In this document: piece after piece, positions 25,636 to 35,253 of the stretch
How the letters are laid out: every line of letters begins with the position of its first letter
Numbering within the stretch: the stretch's first letter is position 1
Source: a virus
Reading direction: 5' to 3' (one strand)
DNA length: 59,175 nt
IMG/VR virus record: IMGVR_UViG_3300028392_000072
Coordinates: 1-59,175 of that record
Notes under the pieces: generated by a model
What the model was told of the DNA's origin: nothing
The model's database searches: none
Seen by the model: only the letters and a program-made list of their open reading frames with translations
Position numbers and translations under genes: made by a program

Positions 25636-26426
25636 GAATTCCAATTTTTTTTACAGAAACTGATTATATCATCATAATTATTAAATCCATAGATATTTGA
25701 ATTACCTAATAATTTTAACCAAGAATCTGTTTTCCAAATACCTCTATTTGCGCCTAGTCCCTCAGGACTATCAAAGATTATCAAATCACCTCCAAAATAA
25801 GCGGCAACACAAGCATTACCACCAGACACCGAAATATGTTTTTCGGAACTAGCATGTATAGAGAATTGTAATGAATTATAATCCATTTGTGGATTTAAAT
25901 CTTGTAGTTGTTTTATTGTAATAACATCTGGGTGATTTTTTTTTAAAAAATCATAATCTTCAAATTCTAAAATTGTATTATCATCATAGTAATATGATTT
26001 TTCAATTGTTGCTGGTCTTATATAGATGATAGTATATTTTTCTTTATATTCGGTTATTATTTTATCTAAAAAATCTATAGGTAAATAATTAAAAACACCC
26101 TGACTCCATTCTATCGAATACTTATTCTGAATAACAATGACTGGTTTTTCAAATTTTAAAATATTTGAATATATTTCTTTTAGAGGTGGTGGGCACCAAT
26201 TTGTTCTTGTAAACAAAGGACTTTCATGTGTATATGTATCTTGTGGATTAATACCATTAAAAGAATCTGTTTCAAATACTTGACCATTAAATTTATTGTA
26301 AATATTTGATAAATTTTTTTTACAAGTTACTTTATAATCTATATTATTTTTATGTAAATAATAAACCATCGGCAGTGTTCTAACCATATCCCAGGTGAAC
26401 TCATTTAACTCTTGTATCGTCTTCAT
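25632..26426 (-). CDS. Hypothetical glycan-cluster protein, 264 aa
   Basis: Not recognised. It has alternating strands and helices and a glycine-rich patch SGGNACVAAYFGGDLIIFDSPEGLGANRG that could bind a nucleotide sugar, so it may be a GT-B-type glycosyltransferase. Its start and stop touch its neighbours' (shared base at 26426), so it is certainly part of the operon. Confidence 0.6.
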   Translation of the reverse strand: MKTIQELNEFTWDMVRTLPMVYYLHKNNIDYKVTCKKNLSNIYNKFNGQVFETDSFNGINPQDTYTHESPLFTRTNWCPPPLKEIYSNILKFEKPVIVIQNKYSIEWSQGVFNYLPIDFLDKIITEYKEKYTIIYIRPATIEKSYYYDDNTILEFEDYDFLKKNHPDVITIKQLQDLNPQMDYNSLQFSIHASSEKHISVSGGNACVAAYFGGDLIIFDSPEGLGANRGIWKTDSWLKLLGNSNIYGFNNYDDIISFCKKNWNS

Positions 26427-26977
26427 TAATTAAACCATTTTTTGAAATTTTCAAACGTAAATTCTCTAGCATGTAAATACCATTTATCCTGTTCTTCAAC
26501 ATATTCATTATATTCCATACATAACCAACCATCTTCAAATTTTATTAATTCTATTCCATTTTCTTTACAAATAGAGTCGGTATCTTTATTCCATTTATTA
26601 AATGGTGGAATAAATACCTTTGACTTAACTAAACTAGAGCTTATTAATATACTCATTTCTTGAGCTTCTTTTGTTAATAATCTATGATCAACATGAATTA
26701 ATCCATGTGATGCAAGTGTTGCGTATTCATTAAAATCAGGTAATCCAGCATTATCTACATTATAGAAAACTCTATAATCAGAATGTGCATTTAATATTTT
26801 TGGGAATATTCTTTGTTTTGATATATCTGACTTTTCATTAGACATATTATGAACCAGTGGTGAAACCCCCCACAAAACTTTACAACCAGGAAATCTATCA
26901 GCCAAGAAGTTAGTCATATCATTAATTAACTCCATATCTGCATTTATACAAACATCATCAAATCTAAATATTTTCAT
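26426..26977 (-). CDS. NodB-like polysaccharide deacetylase fold protein, 183 aa
   Basis: Looks like a divergent carbohydrate esterase family 4 enzyme. MKIFRFDDVC gives the metal-binding Asp of motif 1, SHGLIHVDHR a HxxxH-like motif 2, and FIPPFNKWN motif 3 (R/P-rich loop). These zinc enzymes remove N-acetyl groups from sugars. The protein is short for the family, so the barrel may be trimmed. Confidence 0.72.
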   Translation of the reverse strand: MKIFRFDDVCINADMELINDMTNFLADRFPGCKVLWGVSPLVHNMSNEKSDISKQRIFPKILNAHSDYRVFYNVDNAGLPDFNEYATLASHGLIHVDHRLLTKEAQEMSILISSSLVKSKVFIPPFNKWNKDTDSICKENGIELIKFEDGWLCMEYNEYVEEQDKWYLHAREFTFENFKKWFN

Positions 26978-26979
26978 TT

Positions 26980-27849
26980 TTATTTTTTATTATTTTTTAT
27001 TATATTTACTAAGGTTTTAGAACGCTCATAATATGTATGATCTTTTTTAGATCTTTCATATCCAGCTTTTGCTATCTTTTCTCTTTCTTCTTCATTCTCT
27101 AAATAATACTTTACTTTATTATCTAAATCATTTAAGTCATTATAAACAACTATTTCTTTATCAAAATCAAATAGTTTTTCAAGACCTGTTGTATAATTTG
27201 TTATCAGAAAAGTTCCACAACCAGTTGTTTCAAATGTTCTGTAATTAATATCATTTGATATATTACAATTTAAATGTATTTTATATGAGTTTATTGCATC
27301 TACCATATCATCACCAATAACAAATACATCTTTTTTTATACCATATTTATCAAGTGAGTTTATTACATGACCTCTATTTAAAACATTACCACAAAATCCA
27401 ACATCTATAGTTTTCTCTATATCCTTTGACAACATTAGCTCATCAGGATAAGAATTGGGAAACCAATATGATTTTTTTACTAATCCGTCAAAGTTTGGTA
27501 AATATGATTCTGTTGAGTTTAATAATATATCAATATTTAAAAGTCTACAAAGTTGTTTATGTTGTTCCAAAACACAATGGCTATCAATACTCCAAAATAT
27601 TTTTAATTTTTTGCTATTTGATATTTCATTAATTGGTAACCAATCAGATGTGTAATTTTCAATTACAAATATAACATCAGCCCATTGTTCAATTTCTGAA
27701 AAAGACATATTAAAGTCAGGATAATTTAATCCCCAAACTTTTGATTCTACTTCTTCAATTCTTGATAAAGCTCTATGTAGACACAAAGACTCTCTAAAGT
27801 TTTTATTCTTTTCATGCCTGCCAGCTTCTTGTATAATAACTATTTTCAT
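26980..27849 (-). CDS. CgeB-like GT-B glycosyltransferase, 289 aa
   Basis: The second half has the conserved nucleotide-sugar site of this group: DVGFCGNVLNRG, then YKIHLNCNISNDINYRTFETTGCGTFLITNY, then EEEREKIAKAGYERSKKDHTY. This is the spore-maturation CgeB-type transferase seen in many phages and polysaccharide loci. Substrates are unknown. It ends two bases before the deacetylase-like gene. Confidence 0.82.
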   Translation of the reverse strand: MKIVIIQEAGRHEKNKNFRESLCLHRALSRIEEVESKVWGLNYPDFNMSFSEIEQWADVIFVIENYTSDWLPINEISNSKKLKIFWSIDSHCVLEQHKQLCRLLNIDILLNSTESYLPNFDGLVKKSYWFPNSYPDELMLSKDIEKTIDVGFCGNVLNRGHVINSLDKYGIKKDVFVIGDDMVDAINSYKIHLNCNISNDINYRTFETTGCGTFLITNYTTGLEKLFDFDKEIVVYNDLNDLDNKVKYYLENEEEREKIAKAGYERSKKDHTYYERSKTLVNIIKNNKK

Positions 27850-28578
27850 TTAACCTATTACATTTTTTATTATTTTCCAATAATCTGGATGTCTTTGTTC
27901 ATTCTCATCAAAAACATCTCCGACAAATTCATAATTGTTTCTTATATATGGAAAAGGTCTTATTTCTTCACCAAATCTTAAATTAAACTCAGAGTGTTCC
28001 ATAACATTATTCTTTATTAAAGGATATACAATTTCTTTTAAAAAGTCTTGATCATCACCATAAGCATTAATTGAGTGTTGTCTATGACCAGATACCTTTA
28101 CAATATCTTGATGTCTTTTTAATCTCCATTCTTCAATCAACTTTAATAAGTTAATTTTACTCATTAAACCATTTTTAGATCCCCACATACCTCCTAAAAT
28201 TGGAACTGTATGATATGGATGATCTCTCATTATATGAAAATCTTTATTTGATAAAATCCATTCATTTACAGCTCTACCTTCTCTCTCTGAAAGTCTAGAA
28301 TCACAATCTCTGGATAAAAAAACATCAACATCTTCTTCTTGAGAGGCTTCAAACCTCCAATACATTCCTTGATATTCTTTATCTTTACCAACAAGAACAA
28401 TCTCAACATTATCTCCTTTTAATGTTTCAATTAAAATAGGGTCACATTGCGAGTCTATATAAAATCTACAAATAAATCCTGGAAAATACTTTTTAGATAG
28501 TTCTATATTAGAAAGTGCTCCTTTCCAGTAAATGGGTTTATCACCCCATAAACTATATGCTATTATATTTTTTTTCAT
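27850..28578 (-). CDS. Putative glycosyltransferase, 242 aa
   Basis: Begins MKKNIIAYSLWGDKPIYWKGAL and has VDVFLSRDCDSRLSEREG, in which DCDSR is a DxD metal site like that of phage and capsular GT families. HPYHTVPILGGMWG follows and probably forms the acceptor site. ATG at 28576-28578 is chosen since the ten codons before it in the frame overlap the previous gene. It abuts the CgeB-like gene. Confidence 0.75.
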   Translation of the reverse strand: MKKNIIAYSLWGDKPIYWKGALSNIELSKKYFPGFICRFYIDSQCDPILIETLKGDNVEIVLVGKDKEYQGMYWRFEASQEEDVDVFLSRDCDSRLSEREGRAVNEWILSNKDFHIMRDHPYHTVPILGGMWGSKNGLMSKINLLKLIEEWRLKRHQDIVKVSGHRQHSINAYGDDQDFLKEIVYPLIKNNVMEHSEFNLRFGEEIRPFPYIRNNYEFVGDVFDENEQRHPDYWKIIKNVIG

Positions 28579-29225
28579 AATTCTAATGTAAATAAACTTT
28601 GTCCCCAATTTGCTTTTAATTTATAGAAGTAAATTTCTGGATAATATTCTAATACGCGCGTTATTTTTGTTCCGTAAATACTATCATCAGGATTTGTAAT
28701 AATTCTATTCCTACTATATACAAATCCTTTATCTTTTAAAAATATATCTTCATCTTTAATTACAGAAGCTTTTAATTTTAAAATATCATCTGGTGAATTA
28801 GATTCATTTTTATAGTTTAACAATCTATCTCTAATTGATAATAAATAGCTGTGTTTATATGAACCCATATTCATGCTTAAGTCATCAGTTAATGGTACGG
28901 TATCAGTTGTTATATTATAAGACATAAGCTTATTATAAAAATTCTCAGCAACATAACATGTATCATGTATCGCAAACCAATAATCACTTTCTAAACCAAT
29001 ATCTAGAACAGAGATAAGATTCGTAAAGTCCATAGAATTATGAGGAGCTGTATAAATATTTATACCATCTTTTGATATATTTTCATATTTATCATATCCT
29101 CCTATAAAAAAATAAATATCCTCTGATGGAACACCACTTTTTATCAAGCTATCTACTAGAATCGGATATGTTTTTTCATATGACTTAATATGAGAACTTA
29201 TACATATTTTAATTTTCATATTCAT
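28575..29225 (-). CDS. Putative glycosyltransferase-associated protein, 216 aa
   Basis: Alpha/beta protein with KIKICISSHIKSYEKTYPILVDSLI at the start and DYWFAIHDTCYVAENFYNKLM in the middle, resembling GT-A folds with HDTC in the place of DxD. The assignment to a family is uncertain. It overlaps the next gene by 17 bases. Confidence 0.6.
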   Translation of the reverse strand: MNMKIKICISSHIKSYEKTYPILVDSLIKSGVPSEDIYFFIGGYDKYENISKDGINIYTAPHNSMDFTNLISVLDIGLESDYWFAIHDTCYVAENFYNKLMSYNITTDTVPLTDDLSMNMGSYKHSYLLSIRDRLLNYKNESNSPDDILKLKASVIKDEDIFLKDKGFVYSRNRIITNPDDSIYGTKITRVLEYYPEIYFYKLKANWGQSLFTLEL

Positions 29226-30006
29226 TTGTGAATTTAATTTTTGTAATATCTATACCCATATTATCTAAAAAGGTAATATCATTTTTATTTATTTTTTCTA
29301 AAGGGAATCCTATCCATTTTCTACTATCTCTATCTTTTGACAAAAGATAGTATTTATCAGTGCTTATTTGAACTTTGTTTTTACTAGACTTTGTGAATAG
29401 ATATGTCATATATTGTTCTGGATTCCAGAACTTATTAATAATACACTCATTAATTGGAAATGATATTAATTTTAAAACCTCAGAACTTTCACCAAAAACA
29501 AAATGGTCATTAGTAAAGTTTGAATTATATCTACAACCACCCCAGAAACATTCAAATGTTAATAACTGATTACTTGCATTAAATTTAGTTATATCATTCT
29601 CATTAAAATCAAAAACTAAATCAGCTCTAGACTTCAAAATATAATCATACTGACTAAATAAGTCTTTATTTTTAAAGATTGTATCAGGAGCAAGCCCAAA
29701 TAAAATTAAGTGACCTAATGATATTCTTTTAGTCAACTCAATATCATTTGAGTAGTTACTTACTTGTTGAACACTTCTTGGAAAATTAAAAACAATATCA
29801 GAGTCTATAGTTGGTCTCTTAAAAGATAGGTTTTTAATATTATTATTTGTTACTAATTTAATATCATCAAATGATATTAAATATATATCCGTCTCAATCT
29901 CACTATTATACTTATTGATAAGATTTAAACAAGACTTAATAGAACTATCTATATAATCAGTTCTATCACCAGTTATTAGAACTAAAGCACATTTTTTCTT
30001 ACTCAT
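29209..30006 (-). CDS. WavE-like lipopolysaccharide synthesis protein, 265 aa
   Basis: CALVLITGDRTDYIDSSIKSCLNLI opens a GT-A-like fold; YDYILKSRADLVFDF carries a possible DLVFD metal site, as in WavE-type lipopolysaccharide transferases. LLTFECFWGG and NKFWNPEQYMTYLF are further conserved-looking blocks. It probably builds the same surface glycan as the rest of the operon. Confidence 0.65.
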   Translation of the reverse strand: MSKKKCALVLITGDRTDYIDSSIKSCLNLINKYNSEIETDIYLISFDDIKLVTNNNIKNLSFKRPTIDSDIVFNFPRSVQQVSNYSNDIELTKRISLGHLILFGLAPDTIFKNKDLFSQYDYILKSRADLVFDFNENDITKFNASNQLLTFECFWGGCRYNSNFTNDHFVFGESSEVLKLISFPINECIINKFWNPEQYMTYLFTKSSKNKVQISTDKYYLLSKDRDSRKWIGFPLEKINKNDITFLDNMGIDITKIKFTNEYEN

Positions 30007-30007
30007 C

Positions 30008-30832
30008 TTAATTAAATATTTTATATAAGAATGACTTTATATTTTCAATCTTATTATTATCTGGTATTTGATTATTATTAAACCATGGTTCTCTCAGAAC
30101 TTCCATATATTTACTATCATTTGTGTCCAATTCTATAATATATTCTATTGCTTCTTCTTCTGAAGTAAAGTCATGGATATTAATGAAAGATTTAGTATTA
30201 AATTCTTCATTTATTTTTGATCCTCCTTTATAAATAGGAATTGAATTTACACACATAGATTCAAATGGCTTCTCTGTAATATACCATTCATATCCTGGTC
30301 TATAAGCATTATTCTCAAAAGCTATTGAAAATTTATATTCTGATTGAAATTTTCTTTTATCAGAAACTGGTTGACCTATATTATTCATAAACCTACCACC
30401 AGAATCTACTTTTTTATATTTAGATAACTCTGTAAAAAACCGATTTCTATCTTGGCAATTCCCATTTGATGCTACAAAATTACAAAACTTTCTTTTAGCA
30501 AAAGATTCATCTATAATCTTCTCTCTTTGTAATTCATAATATCCATCATATAATAAATAATGAGGAAGTCTATAATTTCTTGAATCATCTAAATAATCAA
30601 ATGAAAATGACCAATCACAATATTGTAATGGTGGTGCAACATTCTCACCTGTATAAAATATCTTTTTACATTTAAATTGCTGATGTGCATTACCAAAAAC
30701 TGAAAAGAATAGATAATCTGGATTATTTGATATTTCAATATCAAACTCATCTTTCAATAAATTATAGAAGTAGTTATTTTTTTTATCAAATCCTGACCAC
30801 CAATCAGTAAAGTTAATTTTTATCTTCTTCAT
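30008..30832 (-). CDS. GT10 alpha-1,3-fucosyltransferase-like protein, 274 aa
   Basis: Transfers fucose from GDP-fucose. KIFYTGENVAPP is the N-terminal GT10 block, and FSIAFENNAYRPGYEWYITEKPFESMCVNSIPIYKG contains the signature FEN...YxTEKxxxxxxxxxxPIYxG donor site. It is well conserved, so activity is likely. Bacterial relatives make Lewis-type antigens. It overlaps the next gene by four bases (ATGA). Confidence 0.88.
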   Translation of the reverse strand: MKKIKINFTDWWSGFDKKNNYFYNLLKDEFDIEISNNPDYLFFSVFGNAHQQFKCKKIFYTGENVAPPLQYCDWSFSFDYLDDSRNYRLPHYLLYDGYYELQREKIIDESFAKRKFCNFVASNGNCQDRNRFFTELSKYKKVDSGGRFMNNIGQPVSDKRKFQSEYKFSIAFENNAYRPGYEWYITEKPFESMCVNSIPIYKGGSKINEEFNTKSFINIHDFTSEEEAIEYIIELDTNDSKYMEVLREPWFNNNQIPDNNKIENIKSFLYKIFN

Positions 30833-31530
30833 ATTTTAATTCTTTCTTCTACTGGTAATAATTTTCTCTTATTCCAAGTTATTTCATCATCTTTCCATTT
30901 AGCATTATAAGCTTGGTCTGCCTGGTCAGCATTTCTCTTATTTGCTGCATAATGTAAATGTTCAAATATTATAGTATCATTCATCCTATCATCATATAAT
31001 AGACCTAATTCTTTTAAGTTATTATATAATTCACAATCGGAGAACATATGATTATAAGAAGGATGATAAATAACCATATTCATTTTCTTCAAACACCCAT
31101 AAGTCATAATTGGAATAGTGATAGCGGCATGTAACATATTAGAAGAATCCGGTAACTGATAACCATCTCTAACCATTAAACCAACATCTCCCTTACCATT
31201 AAACTTATTTAATAAATAAGTGTCCCATCCTTGAGGTGCCATAAAATCATCCGAAGCAAAAATAACAATATCATCATCTTTAGCCACTCCCATTTTAATA
31301 CCTAAGTTAGAACTTAATTGATAAGATGGATAACAAACGCCAATTTTGTTTGTATTCAATGTTATTAAAAAATTTGATTTTAGATATTCTCTTAGAATAT
31401 CAGAGTGTTGTTGCCAATTAACAGCTACATAAGTTTGAATATTTTGTGGATTATCAGCTCTTTTAATCCATTCAGAATGTGCTGATTTAAATTGCTCGGG
31501 TCTTAATGTACACCATAGTATATGTATCAT
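30829..31530 (-). CDS. GT2-like glycosyltransferase, 233 aa
   Basis: First gene of the glycan operon. MIHILWCTLRPEQFKSAHSEWIKRA is a strand-helix start; DIVIFASDDFMAPQGWDTYLL is the DDxxxPxGW block common to phage GT2-like proteins, with the SDD acting as DxD. NMVIYHPSYNHMFSDCELYNNLKELGLL completes the fold. It starts after a terminator that ends the clpC-type gene. Confidence 0.78.
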   Translation of the reverse strand: MIHILWCTLRPEQFKSAHSEWIKRADNPQNIQTYVAVNWQQHSDILREYLKSNFLITLNTNKIGVCYPSYQLSSNLGIKMGVAKDDDIVIFASDDFMAPQGWDTYLLNKFNGKGDVGLMVRDGYQLPDSSNMLHAAITIPIMTYGCLKKMNMVIYHPSYNHMFSDCELYNNLKELGLLYDDRMNDTIIFEHLHYAANKRNADQADQAYNAKWKDDEITWNKRKLLPVEERIKI

Positions 31531-31582
31531 GTAATAGAATACTTTTTATCTTATAGTCTATACACCACTAATAGTTTAAAAC

Positions 31583-31614
31583 AAAAAAGAGAAAGTTCAC
31601 ACTTTCTCTTTTTT
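31583..31614. terminator. Terminator between the ClpC-like gene and the glycan operon
   Basis: AAAAAAGAGAAAGT, loop TCAC, ACTTTCTCTTTTTT: a 14-bp stem with A/T tracts on both sides. It can end the minus-strand ClpC-like transcript just before the glycan operon begins. Confidence 0.9.
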
Positions 31615-31633
31615 GGATATGAATTAATTCATA

Positions 31634-33769
31634 TTACTTGTCGTCTTTTTTCTTAGGAGATTTTTTCTTAACAACTTTAGTTTCGTGAGGAGTGATTTGA
31701 ACAATCATCTTCTCTTCTTCTTTGTTGTAACTTAAAGAAAGTTTAGATCCTTTATCAGGATTACTTTGGATAATTTCTTCAGTTAAAACATCTTCAACTA
31801 ATCTTTGAATTGCTCTTTTCAAAGGTCTTGCTCCATATTCTGGGTCAAATCCTTCAGATGCGATATAATCAACAGCTTCTGGTGTGATGTCTAAAGTGTA
31901 TTCCATTTCTTCAACACGGGTTACTAACTTTTCTAACTCAATTTCAATAATTTTGTTAATGTCTTCTTTTACAAGAGAGTTAAACATTACAACATCATCA
32001 ATACGGTTTAAGAATTCTGGTGCGAATTTCTTTTTTAATTCCTTATCAATAACAGCATTTGACTCTTCTTGTCCTTTACTTTCTCTATTCTTAGTAGAGA
32101 AACCAACACCAGTTCCAAAGTCTTTTAACTGACGAGAACCTGTATTAGAAGTCATAATGATGATAGAGTTTTTGAAATTAACTTTTCTACCCAATGAATC
32201 TGTTAATTGACCATCATCTAAAACTTGAAGTAATAGATTAAATACCTCAGGATGAGCCTTCTCAATTTCATCAAGAAGAATAACTGAATAAGGTTTGCGT
32301 CTAACTTTTTCAGTTAATTGACCACCTTCATCATGTCCAACATATCCTGGAGGAGCTCCAATTAAACGAGACACTGCAAATTTCTCCATATACTCAGACA
32401 TATCAATTCTAATTAAAGAATCTTCTGAATCAAATAGATACTTAGCAAGTACCTTAGCCAATTGTGTTTTACCTACACCTGTTGGTCCTAAGAACATAAA
32501 TGAACCAATTGGTTTGTTTGGATCTTTCAAACCAACACGACCTCTTTGAATTGCTTTAACAATCTTTTTAACAGCCTCATCTTGACCAATTACTTTACCA
32601 ATGATAGACTCTTGCATTTTACCTAACTTATTAGTTTCATTAAGAGTTACTTTTTGTAAAGGAATACCAGTCATCATAGAAACAACTTCAGCAACATTAT
32701 CTTCTGTAACAGTTTGTCTGTTTTTAGAAGAGTCTTCTTCCCAAATTTTTCTAGCAGATTCTAAAGACTCATTTAATTGTCTCTCAACATCTCTTAGTTT
32801 AGCAGCTTCTTCATACTTTTGAGAACGAATTACTTCATTCTTTTTATCCTTGATATCTACAATTTTATTTTCAATATCAGTGATTTCTTTAGGAACTACA
32901 ATGTTTGAGATATGAACACGAGACCCAGCCTCATCTAAAGCGTCAATAGCTTTATCTGGAAGGAATCTATCATTCATATAACGAGAAGTTAAATCAACGC
33001 AAGCTTTGATTGCTTCTTCAGTATAAGTAACATTGTGATGTGACTCATACTTATCCTTAATGTTAGAAATGATTTGTAAAGTTTCTTCTGGAGAAGCTGG
33101 TTCAACCATAACCTTTTGAAATCTTCTTTCCAAGGCTCCATCTTTTTCAATGTGTTTACGGTATTCATCCAAAGTAGTAGCACCAATGATTTGAATTTCA
33201 CCTCTTGCTAAAGCGGGTTTGAACATATTAGAAGCATCTAATGATCCAGATGCACCACCAGCACCAATCATAGTATGAATCTCATCAATGAAAAGAATTA
33301 CATTTGGTTCTTTTTCAAGTTCACTCATTAAAGCCTTAACTCTTTCTTCAAATTGACCACGGTATTTAGTACCAGCAACCATTGAAGCTAAGTCCAACAT
33401 TACAACTCTTTTGTTAAAAAGAAGTCTACTTACTTTTCTTTGGATGATACGAAGTGCTAATCCTTCAGCAATTGAAGACTTACCCACACCTGGCTCACCA
33501 ATTAAAATTGGGTTATTTTTCTTTCTACGAGAAAGAATTTGAGAAACTCTTTCAATTTCTTTTTCTCTACCAACAATAGGGTCTAGTTTTCCCTCTTCAG
33601 CCATTTTAGTTAAGTCACGGCTATAAGTATCTAAAACCGGAGTTTTAGACTTACTGTCTGGTTTTTTAGAACTAAAAGATTTATCTTCGTCCTCATCATC
33701 TTCTAATGATGCTTTAACATCGGGAAGATTTTTTAGGTATTCACTACCATCTAATTTCTTATTCATCAT
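31634..33769 (-). CDS. clpC: ClpC-type AAA+ unfoldase without N-domain, 711 aa
   Basis: Two-ring AAA+ unfoldase. The first module has Walker A GEPGVGKS (residues 91-98) and VILFIDEIHT; a UVR-like coiled segment (QKYEEAAKLRDVERQLNE) typical of ClpC sits in the middle; the second module has GPTGVGKT and ILLDEIEKAHPEVF. The usual N-terminal Clp repeat domain is absent: the ATPase starts after only ~50 disordered residues. FGTGVGFST near the end contains a VGF tripeptide matching the ClpP-docking loop, so it may capture host ClpP. No clpP is in this window. Confidence 0.93.
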   Translation of the reverse strand: MMNKKLDGSEYLKNLPDVKASLEDDEDEDKSFSSKKPDSKSKTPVLDTYSRDLTKMAEEGKLDPIVGREKEIERVSQILSRRKKNNPILIGEPGVGKSSIAEGLALRIIQRKVSRLLFNKRVVMLDLASMVAGTKYRGQFEERVKALMSELEKEPNVILFIDEIHTMIGAGGASGSLDASNMFKPALARGEIQIIGATTLDEYRKHIEKDGALERRFQKVMVEPASPEETLQIISNIKDKYESHHNVTYTEEAIKACVDLTSRYMNDRFLPDKAIDALDEAGSRVHISNIVVPKEITDIENKIVDIKDKKNEVIRSQKYEEAAKLRDVERQLNESLESARKIWEEDSSKNRQTVTEDNVAEVVSMMTGIPLQKVTLNETNKLGKMQESIIGKVIGQDEAVKKIVKAIQRGRVGLKDPNKPIGSFMFLGPTGVGKTQLAKVLAKYLFDSEDSLIRIDMSEYMEKFAVSRLIGAPPGYVGHDEGGQLTEKVRRKPYSVILLDEIEKAHPEVFNLLLQVLDDGQLTDSLGRKVNFKNSIIIMTSNTGSRQLKDFGTGVGFSTKNRESKGQEESNAVIDKELKKKFAPEFLNRIDDVVMFNSLVKEDINKIIEIELEKLVTRVEEMEYTLDITPEAVDYIASEGFDPEYGARPLKRAIQRLVEDVLTEEIIQSNPDKGSKLSLSYNKEEEKMIVQITPHETKVVKKKSPKKKDDK

Positions 33770-33789
33770 AGTTACATTAATTATTTATT

Positions 33790-34167
33790 TTATATTGTTT
33801 TATTTTCAGAAGTTTTGTTATTTAACAACTCATCTATTATTTCTTCTCTTCTTTCTTGTATATTTACAGGATTAAAAATATCAGATTTAATAGTTAGATT
33901 CATATTTGAATCAAAATCAACATCAATAGATTTAATTAAAGAACCTGGTGCTACAAATTTAATACTACTCATAGTAAAAGAACTATGATTTTCATACAGA
34001 TTTGTGAAGTATTTTAAATAATTAGTATTTTTATTTATATCAAGTGATATATAAGTTGTTGTATGAGATCCAATAGAAAGTTGAACTGTTACATCAACAA
34101 CATCAAATACATCATTATCTATTTTTACCCAAATAATATTTTCTTTATGTGGTGGTGTATATCTCAT
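33790..34167 (-). CDS. Hypothetical protein, 125 aa
   Basis: Unrecognised beta-rich protein (VKIDNDVFDVVDVTVQLSIGSHTTTYISLDI). It shares one base with the next gene at 34167 and is thus co-translated with the PTH2-like protein. It could be a small virion or scaffold protein; no motif supports either. Confidence 0.55.
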   Translation of the reverse strand: MRYTPPHKENIIWVKIDNDVFDVVDVTVQLSIGSHTTTYISLDINKNTNYLKYFTNLYENHSSFTMSSIKFVAPGSLIKSIDVDFDSNMNLTIKSDIFNPVNIQERREEIIDELLNNKTSENKTI

Positions 34168-34754
34168 TATGCTAATCTAAAGTTTTTTAAGAAGTCTCTC
34201 AAGAAAACATTCTTTTCACCTCCAATAATTTTAACCCAGGATTGATAAACCTTTTGGTCTTCCTTACTATTTGATTCTTTAATTCTTCTAGTAATTGGAT
34301 ATGCTTTACCATCACCTATAATTAAATCACCATAGTTCTCTATAACCCAGTCTTCGAAGTCTGGATATTTTTTCTTATTAAAAACTCGTTCATCAACAAT
34401 AAAAACAATAGCAGATAACATATCATTTAAATCCGGTTCGTAAAAGGTAGCAATCTCAATACCATTTTGTTCCAATAAAACTAAATTTGATTCCATTGAA
34501 CCAACAAATGCTTCATCGGTTTGATGATATCTATTTATAGAGTGATTACTAATTCCACCATTTAGTATAATAAATGTTTTCCAGTTATCAGCCCAATCAT
34601 TATACTGAGTATTTAGTGATTGGTTATGTTCACCAAGATACTTCATTTTTTGACCATATTCAACTACAGCATGTCCAAATTGTATTCCAATTTGTATACC
34701 ACTTAATTGATAAGGAGTTAGCCCATACATTCTTAATTCTAATTTATTGCTCAT
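34167..34754 (-). CDS. Peptidyl-tRNA hydrolase 2-like protein, 195 aa
   Basis: Residues ~12-45 (LTPYQLSGIQIGIQFGHAVVEYG) resemble the PTH2 segment with the QxxHA active-site helix, and ETATFYEPDLNDMLSAIVFIVDE-like sequence (IEIATFYEPDLNDMLSAIVF) resembles its second half. PTH2 enzymes release tRNA from stalled peptidyl-tRNA, fitting a phage that invests heavily in tRNA. An N-terminal extension from a TTG (34892) is rejected in favour of ATG 34752-34754. The family call is tentative. Confidence 0.6.
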   Translation of the reverse strand: MSNKLELRMYGLTPYQLSGIQIGIQFGHAVVEYGQKMKYLGEHNQSLNTQYNDWADNWKTFIILNGGISNHSINRYHQTDEAFVGSMESNLVLLEQNGIEIATFYEPDLNDMLSAIVFIVDERVFNKKKYPDFEDWVIENYGDLIIGDGKAYPITRRIKESNSKEDQKVYQSWVKIIGGEKNVFLRDFLKNFRLA

Positions 34755-34764
34755 ATTTTTTATA

Positions 34765-35253
34765 TTAAATTTTATTAGATAGATTTCTATTACTGAATTG
34801 TTTAAAATCTGTAACTTCCATAAGAAGTTTATCTTTAATAAAATCAGGTATATTAACTTTGAATGACTTTTTAGGAATTTCAATTTCAGCAACTATCAAA
34901 TGGTGACCACTATTAAACATATCAACTTCCCACTTAAGATCATCATCAGGATAAATCCATCTTTCTTTTGAAATAAATTTAGCATCTTCTCCAGGAGTAT
35001 TACATCTTTTAGTGAAGAATTCATATTCTTCTTTTGTAAGATTATGCTCATCTTCAATATTAATACCTTTTGCTACAGACTTTTTAATAGTATGTATCCA
35101 AGATACTCCATTAATATTAGAATCCCAAGACCTGGCTCTTTCCCAGACACCTTTTGAGTTTTTCCAATACCATTGGTCAATTTTAACAATTTCAGATGGT
35201 GTCTTATCAGGCATTGCCTTTAGTAAGAATTTTCGTTCGATTTCTAGTTTCAT
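34765..35253 (-). CDS. CYTH-domain protein, 162 aa
   Basis: The N-terminus MKLEIERKFLL gives the ExExK signature (E4, E6, K8) of CYTH enzymes, which bind triphosphates with divalent metal (inorganic triphosphatase, thiamine triphosphatase, class IV adenylyl cyclase). Later basic and acidic strands (ERARSW, HTIKKS, EVDMF, IVAEIE) complete the tunnel. The substrate cannot be deduced. Its stop and the MgtC start are within a few bases, so they share a transcript. Confidence 0.88.
   Translation of the reverse strand: MKLEIERKFLLKAMPDKTPSEIVKIDQWYWKNSKGVWERARSWDSNINGVSWIHTIKKSVAKGINIEDEHNLTKEEYEFFTKRCNTPGEDAKFISKERWIYPDDDLKWEVDMFNSGHHLIVAEIEIPKKSFKVNIPDFIKDKLLMEVTDFKQFSNRNLSNKI

Noticed and set aside
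31884-32822. Open frames opposite the ClpC-like gene (and similar ones opposite glnS, the SSB gene and the glycosyltransferases)
   Set aside because: They are low-complexity Ser/Leu/Phe-rich translations antisense to clear genes and lack start signals.
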